Origin: Trichaptum fuscoviolaceum
Taxonomy: Eukaryota; Basidiomycota; Agaricomycetes; Hymenochaetales; Trichaptaceae
Assembly (NCBI GenBank): GCA_910574455.1
Contig: CAJSYZ010000002.1
Span: 831,671-895,670 of the forward strand
DNA: 64,000 nucleotides
Direction of reading: 5' to 3'
This document shows positions 11,881 through 22,946 of this stretch, one piece after another. The position numbers were made by a program, and so were the translations under genes. A model generated the notes under the pieces. That model was not told the origin of the DNA, did no database searches, and saw only the letters and a program-made list of their open reading frames with translations. Position 1 is the first letter of the stretch. Each line of letters starts with the position of its first letter.

Positions 11881-13031
11881 TTAGGACTGGACTACAGCGC
11901 CGGATACATCGGCGAACCAAGCCTTTTGAGTCTGCGGAGAAGCCCAATCCGAGGTACTGCCTAAAATACGGAAGCGTTAGTATAAAATTAGCAAACAGGC
12001 AAGACTAAACTTAGTCCAGATTTTAGGTGAAGCTAATGTGAACTTACCGCCGAAGAACGTCTGGAAATGCATACCCTGCACGACTCCGTCCGTCGAGTTG
12101 CGGAGCGAGACATTGTATAATTCGATCGTCGAGATGCCGTTCACCCAAAGTCGAATTTGGCCATTGTACTCGCCCGGGTCGTTCAACTGGATGCGCTGAA
12201 GCACGGTCGTCCACTCGCCTGGAGGGAAAGAATACGAGCCGCGCCCGACGGAGAACCCGAAGTCGGTGTTTTCAATTGAGTTTGGCACAGAGAGCTGTGC
12301 GGCCGCGTTTTCGGACGTAAGCGGGAGGTAAGTGTATAGCTCCCCTGCGCCGTCCGTCCTACAAATATGACAAGCGCTTTAGGAGGGAAAAGATAAAACC
12401 TCTACATAGGAGATTGAACGGACCTCCACATGAGGCGCGCGTCGAAACAAAGATCCCGGTCCTCCTGTCGGCCTCCGGAACAGCCATAAGCAGATGAGCC
12501 TACTCCACCGACTAAAGTAAAGAGCAGCTTAATTTAGCTGCTGTTATATGAATGAGAAGCACGACAAGTCCACGTACATCCACCAGGGATCTTGCCGCCC
12601 ATATTAAACTCGAAGCCGTCTTGGAACATGACAGAGTAGCCAAAAGTGACCTGCTTCGCGCCAGCCGCGATGGCGGCCTTGAAGGCGTTTGAGCCGCCGA
12701 GATAAAAGCCGAAGCCACCGAGGGGCGTGTTGCTGGGGTTCCACGAGCCTTGCGGGTAGACTGCCTCCCATGCAGTCTTCCCCGCCTGCGTCACGACGTT
12801 GTGCGTCAGCCCCGACTGCACCTTGATCACGTTCAGCGCCGAGTCGGAAAGTGCGACTGTGCTGACGCCTGGGACTGAGATGCCCGAGGCGGTGGTGAAA
12901 CCTGCGGTGTAGGTGTGGAAAGACGGGAAGAGGTCGTCCTGTAGAGTGCGCTTCTGCAACGGCGTGGCAATGATCAGCGATGGAGCTGCAAAGAGAGACA
13001 AGACTGCGAGCGATAATGAGTGAGACTTCAT
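11881..13031 (-). CDS. Secreted polysaccharide lyase family 14-like protein
   Basis: 310-aa secreted protein resembling fungal PL14-like (alginate/glucuronan lyase-related) proteins; enzymatic activity is inferred only from family resemblance. Exons: 13031-12578, 12511-12424, 12358-12048, 11960-11881. A hydrophobic signal peptide (SLAVLSLFAAPSLIIA) is followed by a likely Lys-Arg processing site (PLQKRT). Family-type blocks: GGFGFYLGG, VTFGYSVMFQDGF, FNMGGKIPGG, CSGGRQ, ARLMWRTDGAGELYTYLP and a C-terminal HFQTFFGG before a terminal AWFADV segment. Several N-x-S/T sites in the mature part suggest glycosylation. Upstream, CTATAAAG (13113-13120) is a good TATA box about 85 bases before the ATG. 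Confidence 0.78.
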
Positions 13032-14519
13032 GATCAGAACGTAATGAGCGAGAGCACACTGGACAAGAGACCTCGGACAGGATGCTCTAGCAGGTTACGA
13101 ATGTCGCCAGGGCTTTATAGCATGCCAACAAGCCTATAAACATAAGACGCGCTTATTAGGCGCAATGTCTGCCTTTCTCCGAGTCAGATTTGCTGGCGAG
13201 TCAAAAGCCACGCCGCTAATGCCTAGACGCTGAGAGTCGATCACTTCATTGCCTTAGTGCACGATCCGCGACACGCTACACCAGCTAAAAGGAGCCTTCG
13301 GCGTGCGTGTGTGTCCAGACGTTGTCCATTGTCTCAATCTGTTCCTCGTCGACGTTTGTACGCGCCATCAGTGCCTTTTCGAGTCAAGTTTTTTGCGTGA
13401 GACGAACGGCCTTCGACGGTGTTCTTGTTATTTTTCCCCATTCAAGTTCGCGCTTCCCGGGGATAGGAGATGAGGCCGAAGACGTGTGCGGCGCGCTTAG
13501 GCACCGAAAATTGTGTCGTGAGCTGGCACTGGCAGCAGTAAAGACTCACCTGACAATAGTCCTAGTGGCCATAGCAGTACAGCACGGAAAACAAGCATTG
13601 GTTTGCTGCAAGATTCTCCGAGCACTCCTAACCCTCCTCTTTTCCGTTTGTCTCGGAAGCCTCATGAGTGAGAGATAATGAGAACCAATGTCCGATGACA
13701 GACTGCCCCACAACACGTTTCTGCCAGAAGATATAGGGGCATCCTGTTCGTCAGGATAATGAAGCCGTTCTCGACTTCATGATAGAAACTAGCGACATCC
13801 ACTGAAGACCACGAGTATTTCTGAATGTGCATTTCTGTGCTAGAACAAAAACCAAGTCGCAGTCTTTTGAGTTAAGAAGCACTGGCATGATGATGATGCG
13901 GCATTGCCAAGTGAACTTGAACCTGCCAGTGAGTGCCGTGAGAACTTCAAGTTTAAATAGTTGCGTTCAATGTCTGCAGTGCGAGACGGTGACTCACGCA
14001 TATAAGTACCACTTACAAGTTCGCGGTATAATGGTTCTATCCTCAGGATATGCCAATAGTACAGCCACCTACTAGTTTTTCATACGATGTTTAGGGCACA
14101 AACCAACAAATCCTACATACACCATCTCAGTGGAGTCCAATTTGCTAGAACATTTCAGAATTGTACAAATATCTCCTCGAAGCTAGATGTACAGAATCAC
14201 TATCAGCTTTGGCTCTGGGATGCATTTTCCCTGCGTGGAAAGCATATGAGCGCCTTGAGGCGTGCATGGAGCAGAACACAAATACACAAACCTTCCAGTC
14301 TTGATGATGGTGTGAGAAGTAGTATTTTTTCCGCCTACACCTGCACATACACATTGACTTCGGTTTCTAAAGGCAGGTATCAGAGCTGAGTGAGACTACG
14401 AATAAAATAAAATGTTATCGGTACCTAGATACATTTCTATCCCTCAGGAGATATCTTATCAACTGGAGTACCATTCTGCAGCCGAATGTAAGATATTAAT
14501 GCGAATGAAATGAACATTG
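13032..14519. other. Gene-free interval with PL14-like promoter
   Basis: The right flank of the PL14-like gene carries its TATA box (13113-13120, minus strand). The rest shows only short open frames with no recognisable product. Confidence 0.5.
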
Positions 14520-15428
14520 CTACCTGATAGGAGGAGCGCCCATGTCCACAAGAATCTTGATCTGACGGACAAGTGCAAGGACAAGCGCTTTGCTGGTACT
14601 TGGCATGACTTTGCCCATCTGGAACAGCTGATTATAAGCATACCCGGAAAAGACGACCATCACCTTCTCCTCATGCGTTGCAAGTTGTTGAATGAACACA
14701 ATGGCCTGGTGTCCTGTCTTGGACTCCCCATATATTTCAGACATTCTTTTAAACCTTTGCCGCATCGCCATCCTCCACTCATTAAGACTGAACCTGACCC
14801 TGCCCTCGAAATACGACAATGGTGGGTACCAGTCTGGCCGAGAGCAGAGGATGGTTTCCCAGCTGATCACGCGGACAATGGCGGATTCCGGAATATAGAC
14901 TTCCACTACCCATTCCTCGAAGGACTTCGCAAATCGCGAGTTGAGCCGAGTGAGGACTTCCCAGTATTTCAGACCCTGTTGCCTGATCTTGGCGACGTCA
15001 ATGACAAGAATGCGGATTTCTTTCTGCTTGTGGTAGTAGTTCTGGTGCTGAAGCTGCGCCCAGTACATGGCGAACTCGAGAGATTTGGAGGTGGATACGA
15101 AAGAGGTAGGTGCTTCGGATTTCATATCTTCGTGGTTGTATAGATCCTGTGGCGAGGTTCTTAAACTAACTCCTGATACGTTGCGTATATCCTCCTCCAG
15201 CCGATCTAGTAGTTTCGGCACATCAGAGGGTATATCCTTGCTCCTGTGGTGGGTAGAAACGACTCCTACGCCGTCCACGTATGATGAATTGGATTTCTTG
15301 TGTTGTACGCGGAAGAGGTACATCGGTGCCGTGGACGTGATAACGGGCATAGTTGACATAGCGATTGGCCGATGCATAGGAATGAAGACGAAGAGGGTAT
15401 AGACAGCTGGAAGAGGGGCGAAGCGCAT
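14520..15428 (-). CDS. DUF7587-like protein of unknown function
   Basis: Single 302-aa open frame. Its pattern matches fungal DUF7587-like proteins: an opening YLFRV block, a central FVSTSKSLEFAMYWA block and a following IRILVIDV, then EEWVVEVYIPESAIV. Function is not established. The order Arg, Ser-Thr-Ser, Glu is also the order of the R-S-E class of ADP-ribosyltransferase folds, but this is only a visual analogy. The N-terminal 24 residues are hydrophobic; translation could instead begin at Met24 just before STMPVITST. The 3' end is ambiguous: the stop is part of AG|GTAG, and a 48-base intron (14523-14476) would replace it with a 20-residue tail ending at 14415. Confidence 0.55.
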   Translation of the reverse strand: MRFAPLPAVYTLFVFIPMHRPIAMSTMPVITSTAPMYLFRVQHKKSNSSYVDGVGVVSTHHRSKDIPSDVPKLLDRLEEDIRNVSGVSLRTSPQDLYNHEDMKSEAPTSFVSTSKSLEFAMYWAQLQHQNYYHKQKEIRILVIDVAKIRQQGLKYWEVLTRLNSRFAKSFEEWVVEVYIPESAIVRVISWETILCSRPDWYPPLSYFEGRVRFSLNEWRMAMRQRFKRMSEIYGESKTGHQAIVFIQQLATHEEKVMVVFSGYAYNQLFQMGKVMPSTSKALVLALVRQIKILVDMGAPPIR

Positions 15429-16870
15429 GGTATGTGGGTCGATGTCCGCTTTTAACGAGGAGTTCTTTCCCGTGCATCGTGTTTAATGTGCCTGTGAATG
15501 GCTTGGACTTAAGCATAACTCCTTCTAGATTCACATTCACGCAGAAAAGTGTATAGTCATACATATTCTTTATGGGTATATTGGGTATACTGAAGATCCT
15601 AACTAGAAAGAAGATTAGCGCTCCTTGATACTTAAGGCATCTTCAGCTTAGATTAATGCTTACATGAAACGTAGATTCGGTACCACGATCCGGCTGTAGG
15701 CAATGACATAGTCTACATCATGATGGAGAAAACCAGGACTGCGAAGTTCGAGCTCACTAATTATGAGTAACTTGAAGGTTAAATGTATTTCCAGTAACAC
15801 CGTCCGAGAAAAAGCTACTCGTTTTTCTGCTTCCGACAAATGGTGAATCTTCGACAGTGAGGCCCATAGCATTAAGGAACGTTGAAATCGTTGAGAGATG
15901 TTGGTAATGATGTTGGTAGAAAACGAGGACTTGGCCCAGTGGCAGGCTCAGGGTCTACTTGAAGAGCTATCCCTATCCGTGATTGTTACATAAGTACAGT
16001 CACATACTAGTAACAGTGACACAATGTTACAATTTAAATCAGGGTCCTTCATGTCACGGTTATTCCTCGGCTAAAATACAACTTGACGCGCATCCGCCGA
16101 ATTCCTCACACTTGCCCAACTTCTTGAACGTCTTAATATCTTGCCTTCTGCATATCAACTGCCACCTCTTCATATTGAATACCATAAAGCCTATGAATAC
16201 AACGAACATATCTTGACATGAGTGGGTTAAGCTGGATCTACAGTGCTTTACCTGTGGCCAATATGTATTATTCTCCAACTCTATCAACTTCAAGTATCCC
16301 CTGGCTTTCATTGGTCTAAGTTACTAACACCCCTGAACCTATCATCCTTTGGTTTTGCTCGTTTGTCTTTACCATATAGTCTTCCCGGAAAAGTCCCAAT
16401 CCAATCATCGTCTAAAATGCATCTGACTCCGGACTCGGATGCCTGGTGACCCAAAGATCGCCATGATCCCCAAAGTTTCTTCTGCGGTCGAGACACGTGC
16501 GCGGAGGTCAGAGCGATATGAAGTCTTGATTTTTTTTTATATCTCCTCGTTGTCCTCGCGCTCCCGACCACGAGGTCCTTTCGGGAACGCTAGCGCCATC
16601 CATACTACGGTCCGAAGGAAGATATCAGCCAGCTCCTCAACAACCAATTTGCGACAAAGAACGACCAACGTGCATGCGAAGTGCCAGTGTGCAGCAGATG
16701 GTCGGTGAAGGAACACTGGAGATATTCTCCTCCATCTCCGCGTCATATGATCACAAGATGTATTCTTTGCCGTATAATCGATACACTAGCGAATATTCAG
16801 CGATCTTTCTGAGCGGTTATAAGGGCTCAGCTAGGCTAGGATAAAATTTGAGCACCAAGAGCTTTAAGGC
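15429..16870. other. Gene-free interval between DUF7587-like and PhoD genes
   Basis: Divergent upstream region. TTATAAGG at 16817-16824 lies about 50 bases before the PhoD ATG and is its likely TATA box. No other feature seen. Confidence 0.5.
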
Positions 16871-19800
16871 ATGAGGTTTCTCGAGATTTGTCTTCTAGGC
16901 TTCTTGGCCACTGGCATCGCTGAGGCTAACCCTCTCGAATCCAATCTTGCCTATAGATCTCCATTCGGTGATCATCCACAGGTGAGTACAAGCTTCTTTC
17001 GACAGGCTCTCACAGGCGCTCATGGGTTGATCTTATTCCCCTTTTGTGCAGTTTGCTCGGGACACGAAGGCTATTCATACCCGCCATGTTCAGAATTTCA
17101 AGAGAAACCTTGCAAAGCGCCAAGTGGAGGATGCAACGCAGTTCAATGATGAACATTATCCAACGTTCTATGGCGCAGACTTCAGCAACGTGTGTGCTTT
17201 TTCTCGCACTAAATTGTGAATGACATTAACATTTGACTTTAGAGCCCTTTCGTCTGGAGCGGTGGAATAAACTTTACTCACTCAGGTGCGGTATCCTTTG
17301 CCCTTGAAAAAGATTATGATCACTCATGAGACACCTTAGTCGCGAGCGGAGATCCATTTGATACCTCTGTACTCTTATGGACACGCGCCGTCCCCAATCC
17401 TGTTATTTTGAACCCCTCTGCATCTGGCCCAAATATCCTTCCAGACCAGTCTATCCCCGTCTGCGTGTCCTTCTCGATCTTCCCTAACGAGCAGTTGAGT
17501 GGCCGGCCGGTCTCGACTGGCCAGGCCTTCACGAGCTATGATGTCGACTTCACCGTGAAGGTCGAAGCAACTGGCTTGAAGGCCGACACTCAGTATTGGT
17601 ACGTATTCAAGGACTGCACAAACGGGGAATCAACCAGCCCCGTGGGGAGGACAAGGACCCTGTCGAGCCCGAACAGTACGTTTTACTTATCCATTATAGT
17701 ACCAACATCATCACTCACATCGTGGAAGCACCTGCAAACGAGGTTAATGGTGGTAAACCACTCACTCTCGCAGTTTTCTCCTGTTCCCGCTACCAAGACG
17801 GTAGATATGTTGCACTCATTCGGAGTACTACGTACTTACATTATTATTCTCCTTTCAGGTTACTTCAATGCCTATGGTGTTGCTGCACAAAATACGTCTG
17901 CGGACGTCTTTGTTCATCTTGGGGACTACGTAGGTGCATATGAGCAGTGCTCTTTTAATTACTCAATAATGGTTGCTTTAGATATATGAGTCTCTTGGGA
18001 ACGGGTTAGAGTTTCTCGGTTCTGCTGGCTTTTATCATGATGACATGGTCAATAAACAGGGCGAAAATTGGTCGAGGAGTACTCGGACGTGAGCTAGCGA
18101 CAATATTTGATTATCGCCAACGCCTGCAGCAGTATAGGACAGATGAAAGCCTGGCCTTCGCCCACTTGAACCATCCATGGATCACTGTTTGGTAAGCCTG
18201 GGCCTAATTAATTAATCATCACTCAGATTAATCCGTGATGAATAGGGTATGCCTCATTCTCACTATTGTCATATGAATAATGACTTGACAATTGTAAAAA
18301 TGCAACAGGACGATCATGAGGTATCGGGTCCGTCTCTATTGTATTCCAGTCACTAAGAGTTTTTCGTTCTCAGGTCTCAGACCAAGCCTGGAAGGCCGGA
18401 ACAGCGGACTCGAATGACACGATGTTAGGGTGCCACTTCTCACCATCCGGGGCTTGCTTCACAGACCGCAAGCTCGCCGCCGTGCGCGCATATCATGAGT
18501 GGATGCCTGTGCGCCAGGTTGATGCAGACGACAAGCTGCGAATCTGGCGCAACTTCCAGATCGGCAAACTCCTCGACTTGACAATGCTCGATACGAGGCA
18601 ATACGATCGTGACGTGACCGATGTAGGTATCGCCTTCGGCTTGCATTTTTTGCCTGGTAATCACACCAAACTGATATGATTTGAACAGCTATACTATAAT
18701 ACCGAATGTGCGCAGATTTTCATGTAGCTCCCTGAACCGATTCTGACTGGGACTTAGATGTCAATACGATTTCCACATTCAACAATCGTTCTTTGATGGG
18801 CATCCCCCAGGAAAACTGTAAGTGCAACATTGCTTGTGGCTCTAGGACATTGCGCTTACCCAGTACTTAAGGGTTCTATGACACCCTCTCGCAGTCAAAG
18901 GAACGAGGTGCGATTTGGCGAGTCATAGGGTACGTTTTCTTTTTCTGCCTCATTTTGCTTTGTATGTTCATAGTCCTTCCAGACAGCAGATTGTTTTCAC
19001 ACAGCTTAATGAATCGGGCGTATGTAAGTTTGCTGTTCTCAGCCGTCTAGGAACTCTGACGTTCATGACTGTTCTGAAATATCAACAGTCGACGTGGTAA
19101 GAGAAAGATGCTACGTTTCCTTAGCTTTCGGTTGATGTGATCAATGTGATCTAGGATGCATGGGACGGGTACAAAGCAAACCGTCAACGGGTCCTGAACC
19201 ATATTGGAAAGAACAAGATCGACAACGCGATAGTTCTGTCTGGAGATAGTCATGCCAACTGGGTCTCTGACCTTGCTCGTGCGTCACCACTCCTTGACTC
19301 CTCCTGGTCGTATGTGAAGTACTAAATCTGCTATTTATACAAAGACCCGAATGACACAACGAAGTACGTGATTACGAAACCCGTTACGAATTAGCGAGCC
19401 ATCTAACTGTCTTCCGTTTCCAGTTACGATGCTATGACCGGTAAAGGTGCAATCGGCGTCGAGTTCGCGGGCACCGCCGTCACATCCAGCTCCTCCTTCG
19501 GGTCTGGAATCACGCCCGCGCGTGCCGACGTTATCAGCTCCGGATACGTTGCGGCCAAGGGTAACGAAGATCTGCAGTGGAGCGAGGGCTCTTACCGTGG
19601 ATTCTTCACGCTTACTCTTACACCAACCACAGCCAACGCAACGTACTACGCGATGAGTAACACCAGTTAGTAGTACACTCCCAAAAACCTCAGTTCTAGG
19701 ATAGTCATCTCACTCTATTTCGTAAAGGCTTCCCCAACCTCGATGGGTTTGCGAGCGCCTCTTTCCTCGTTCACGCAGGTTAGTTACTTCGTTCGAGAAA

Positions 19801-19939
19801 CGGACTCTCCTGACCTCCCCCCCCCTCCAACGTAGGTGCGAACAAGTTGAGCCGTCCGGTTGCGGGAGGGTCTGTACAAGCCGGAGTTCTTAAGGCAAGC
19901 GTTCTCAATAACACTACTTCTACGGCTACAGCTCCATAG
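16871..19939 (+). CDS. PhoD-type alkaline phosphatase/phosphodiesterase, one-base frameshift at DDHE exon
   Basis: Secreted metallophosphoesterase of the fungal PhoD family. I count 20 exons: 16871-16981, 17052-17189, 17243-17285, 17340-17675, 17729-17800, 17859-17929, 17982-18004, 18060-18191, 18309-18320, 18374-18622, 18689-18707, 18758-18817, 18872-18929, 18983-19023, 19089-19096, 19155-19278, 19345-19363, 19424-19665, 19728-19778, 19836-19939. The head is a signal peptide (LEICLLGFLATGIAEA). Family blocks: VASGDPFDTSVLLWTR, VFSCSR, FVHLGDY, the 12-base exon encoding DDHE, SGDSHANWVSDL. All phases agree except at the DDHE exon, where the sum is one base short of three. Either the allele is broken, the assembly has a one-base error, or a non-canonical splice is used. 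If restored by splicing it would be about 638 aa. Confidence 0.82.
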
Positions 19940-20320
19940 GAACATCTGGTAGCTTTGAGGATTGATGTTATTCTGAATTGCATACTGCGTCTCCAGAGTC
20001 AAAAATATATGAAAACATGTCAGAATATGTATTGTATAAGGACTGGTGTATGGGTGAACCTTGATAGAACTCGACTACAAAATTAGGGTCACATACATCT
20101 TTGCATGCGTGTGTAATTTTGATCAAAGAACGTAGGTTCACAAGCCGTCCCGGTTTCATTCGAATATGCTTAAATGCAAACGAAAGAATAAAAATAGTGT
20201 GATTTGTTATTGGTGAACAGAAATGCAACAACATGGGATAACAGTAGCAATATGTGCGTGTACAACAAGAGCGTAATAAGTATAGCAGTCTTACCTGTAA
20301 ATGTATACAAAACGTTGAGA
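19940..20320. other. Convergent intergenic region (PhoD / tRNase Z 3' ends)
   Basis: AT-rich 381 bases between two stop codons facing each other. It should contain both 3' untranslated regions; no gene seen. Confidence 0.5.
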
Positions 20321-21872
20321 TCATCCGGATGTCTTCCGCCTTTTGAGGACTTTGCGTGACTGGATGACGTTTTGTTGGTTGAAAACATGCTGTGATTGTC
20401 CGCTGTGCTCATGCGATCGTGATGCTGTGGCTTGGATAAGATGGTCTTCATGAATTAAGGGTAAATTGATCTGTCTTGACATGGGTGTGTCGAAAGAAGG
20501 CTCTTTAAAGCGAGACTGGGGAGCGCTGCCGTGAGGAAGGATTGGTGTGGGACGAGGAATCTCGTAACGCATGAAATCGTGTGCAGTGATAGCCGTGCCC
20601 ATTCCCCAAGCTTCGCTTGCTTGTCGGGCAATCTCCAACATGACCGCGCGTCGTCTGTCTCTTCTGTTAGGCCAAGGGGCAGGGAATCTAATGGTACGTA
20701 CTGTCAGTTTCTCAAATTCATGGAAAGAGGCCGAGTAACTCACTTTCCACTGAAGTGGTTGAGGATTAACTGCGATGCATGAATTGCCTTCGCGAAGTTG
20801 CCAGCCATTCCAGGTGTCGAGTGGCCCTTCGCAATAGTCTTTTGCTGTATTATGGCAGGCGTTTTCTTATCTCCCCTTAGCGAACGGTCGATTTCTACCG
20901 GAATGTGGGCGTCTGTAGCCTCATGTACCAAAAGCGTGGCATTCTGCGCTAATTCCTTAAGAGCCGAAGGGTCACAAGTATCGCCCAGGACGACAATCTT
21001 CCGTCCATTCTCCCCGAGCTCTCTAAATATATATCCAAGGCATGGCACTAAGTGGATGTAGAACGAGCAGAATTGTGAGATTAACGGTCAATGGTATACT
21101 GATTTTGCTCACCTCGGTGAGAAAGCGGGCCAGCGTCTACATGTATGTTGCGGTCGATTGCAAAATCGAACCAGAGACCAGTAGACACGCTAATGATGTC
21201 ACGCGCAGGGCTCTCCCCGTCGTGCAGGTCCAAAAGATCACAAGAGGTTCGAGGATCTGTCGGAGTGAGAAGCTCGTGTACAACATATCTGTCAGTGAGT
21301 TCTGTTGAAGTCATAGTCATGATACTCCGAACAAACTTGCGCAAGCCTGCTGGACCGTAGAGTTCAATGACCGGCTAGGCAGCTTCGATTAATTCGTGTC
21401 AAGAAGAAGACACAAGTAGTTGACACACCGGCTTCGTCCGAGGCGGTTGAGGAGTCCCAGCGCCACCCCTTAGTACGCTCGCCAGAAGAGTAATGATACC
21501 CATGGTATGATCAACTGCGTCGACGAAGAAAATATTTAATTTGTCAGACATGCCTTGAATCCGAGCACGAGGCAGCTTACAATGAAGATGGGTAATGAAT
21601 ATTTTCGCAACTCGGTCAGCCCGTAGCCGAGCCTTTCCAGTAGTTTGTTGTAGAGCGAATTGGCGTAGTGTACCTTCTGCACAGTCCACCACTGTCAGAG
21701 CCGATTAGAAGTCACGCGAGTCAGCGTTGAATTATTATAAGGGTAGGGAGACTATGTTACACCATAAGACGCCGTCCCCGAAGAGTTCCAAAGCCAGGCT
21801 AGAGCACGACCTCGTATCATTTGGGCCGCCGCCACTCGATGTTCCGAGGAACGTCAACGACATTCGCGACAT
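20321..21872 (-). CDS. Short-form tRNase Z (3' tRNA-processing endonuclease)
   Basis: Removes 3' trailers from tRNA precursors; metallo-beta-lactamase fold, 413 aa, which fits the short (ELAC1-like) class plus a basic C-terminal extension. Exons: 21872-21761, 21691-21581, 21514-21429, 21374-21113, 21047-20744, 20687-20321. It opens with [12 protein letters not shown]. The zinc motif HLHFDH (His72, His74, Asp76, His77) is interrupted by an intron after the second His. Other sites: [22 protein letters not shown] and LILNHFS. Where many homologues have HxHGDH, Phe replaces Gly. The start was set at the ATG just before MSLTF; an upstream in-frame ATG at 21926 would add 18 mostly hydrophobic residues, conceivably a mitochondrial presequence. 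Confidence 0.92.
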
Positions 21873-22946
21873 CTTGAAGATGAATAAGAAGAATAGGAGA
21901 TGAAGATCTGAGAGGATAGCTTTCACTCAGATATAATATACAACTTCACTGTAATGCGCAGCTTGTCGTAATTGTACTACGAGGCTCAAACTATTGTAGT
22001 ACTGAGTCTGTGGTGGCGACGAGAGACGCGACTGAGACGCGTCGGCGATTTCAACTTTTCAAGTGCCGAAAATAATAGTATTCAACTTCAAGTTCCCACG
22101 GGCTCAAGTTCAACTGAAGACAAGTACCTCCTTCAATTTTACCCTTAATCAGTTGCTTCACTTCATCCCAAATCTATTACGGACCACTACCATCTCTCGA
22201 GATCATCCAGGGCCTGTCATAGACGGTCGGTTTATCCATCCGATGGAAAGACTCTACTCACAAAAACTTCAAATAATACCATCTGCTCTTCCGATGCGGC
22301 AAACAGATGTCTCCAATTTGGCTAGCGAATCGTCGCTACTTGAACTCACAGCAGGAATGCGAGGGTATCAGAGTACCGAATATCTTGAAGCAAGTGAAGC
22401 TACGCAAGATCGAACGGATGCAGTCCACCTTCGGATCCTTATGAGATAAACAAACCGTACGTACCTCTTGCACGCACTGCTTTGAAACCCTACTGACTCT
22501 GCACCCAGCATATCGAAGCTCATTATTTATTTTTATCGCGCTTGGTGTTCATTCGCGTCCCGAGCAGACTGTGCTAGCGTTCTGTCATGACTGAGACTTT
22601 GAAAGGTAATTATTCGGTACGGATCCTTATTTCGCATTAAATTTCAGAATGGAAGCAAATTTCGCCTCCCTTCCCTTTGCTTCACCACTTTGCCGTCACG
22701 AAACTATTTCTGGGCGACATGCTATCCTTCAAAGAACCTTCCGTGGAGGCTAAGACGTGATGTGCTCGCTTATTTGCTTGGAAGACATGCGCGCCATTAT
22801 TTTCTGGGTCACGAGGCCACCACGCGTCTTCAACTTGCTCTATAGTTGGCTCGACTATGACGCTTCTTTTGTGGGACCTTGTCTTCTTTTCTTCTCGATC
22901 AAATCGAGGCCGATAGCCCCGCAGTCTCGTATGTTATAAAGCTTGG
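21873..22946. promoter_or_regulatory. Divergent promoter region, tRNase Z / GH31
   Basis: About 1.07 kb between divergent starts. TTATAAAG at 22934-22941 lies only 6 bases before the first in-frame GH31 ATG, which makes it a core-promoter element arguing for a downstream start. Repeated TTCAA/CAAGTTCAA words lie around 22050-22130. Confidence 0.5.
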
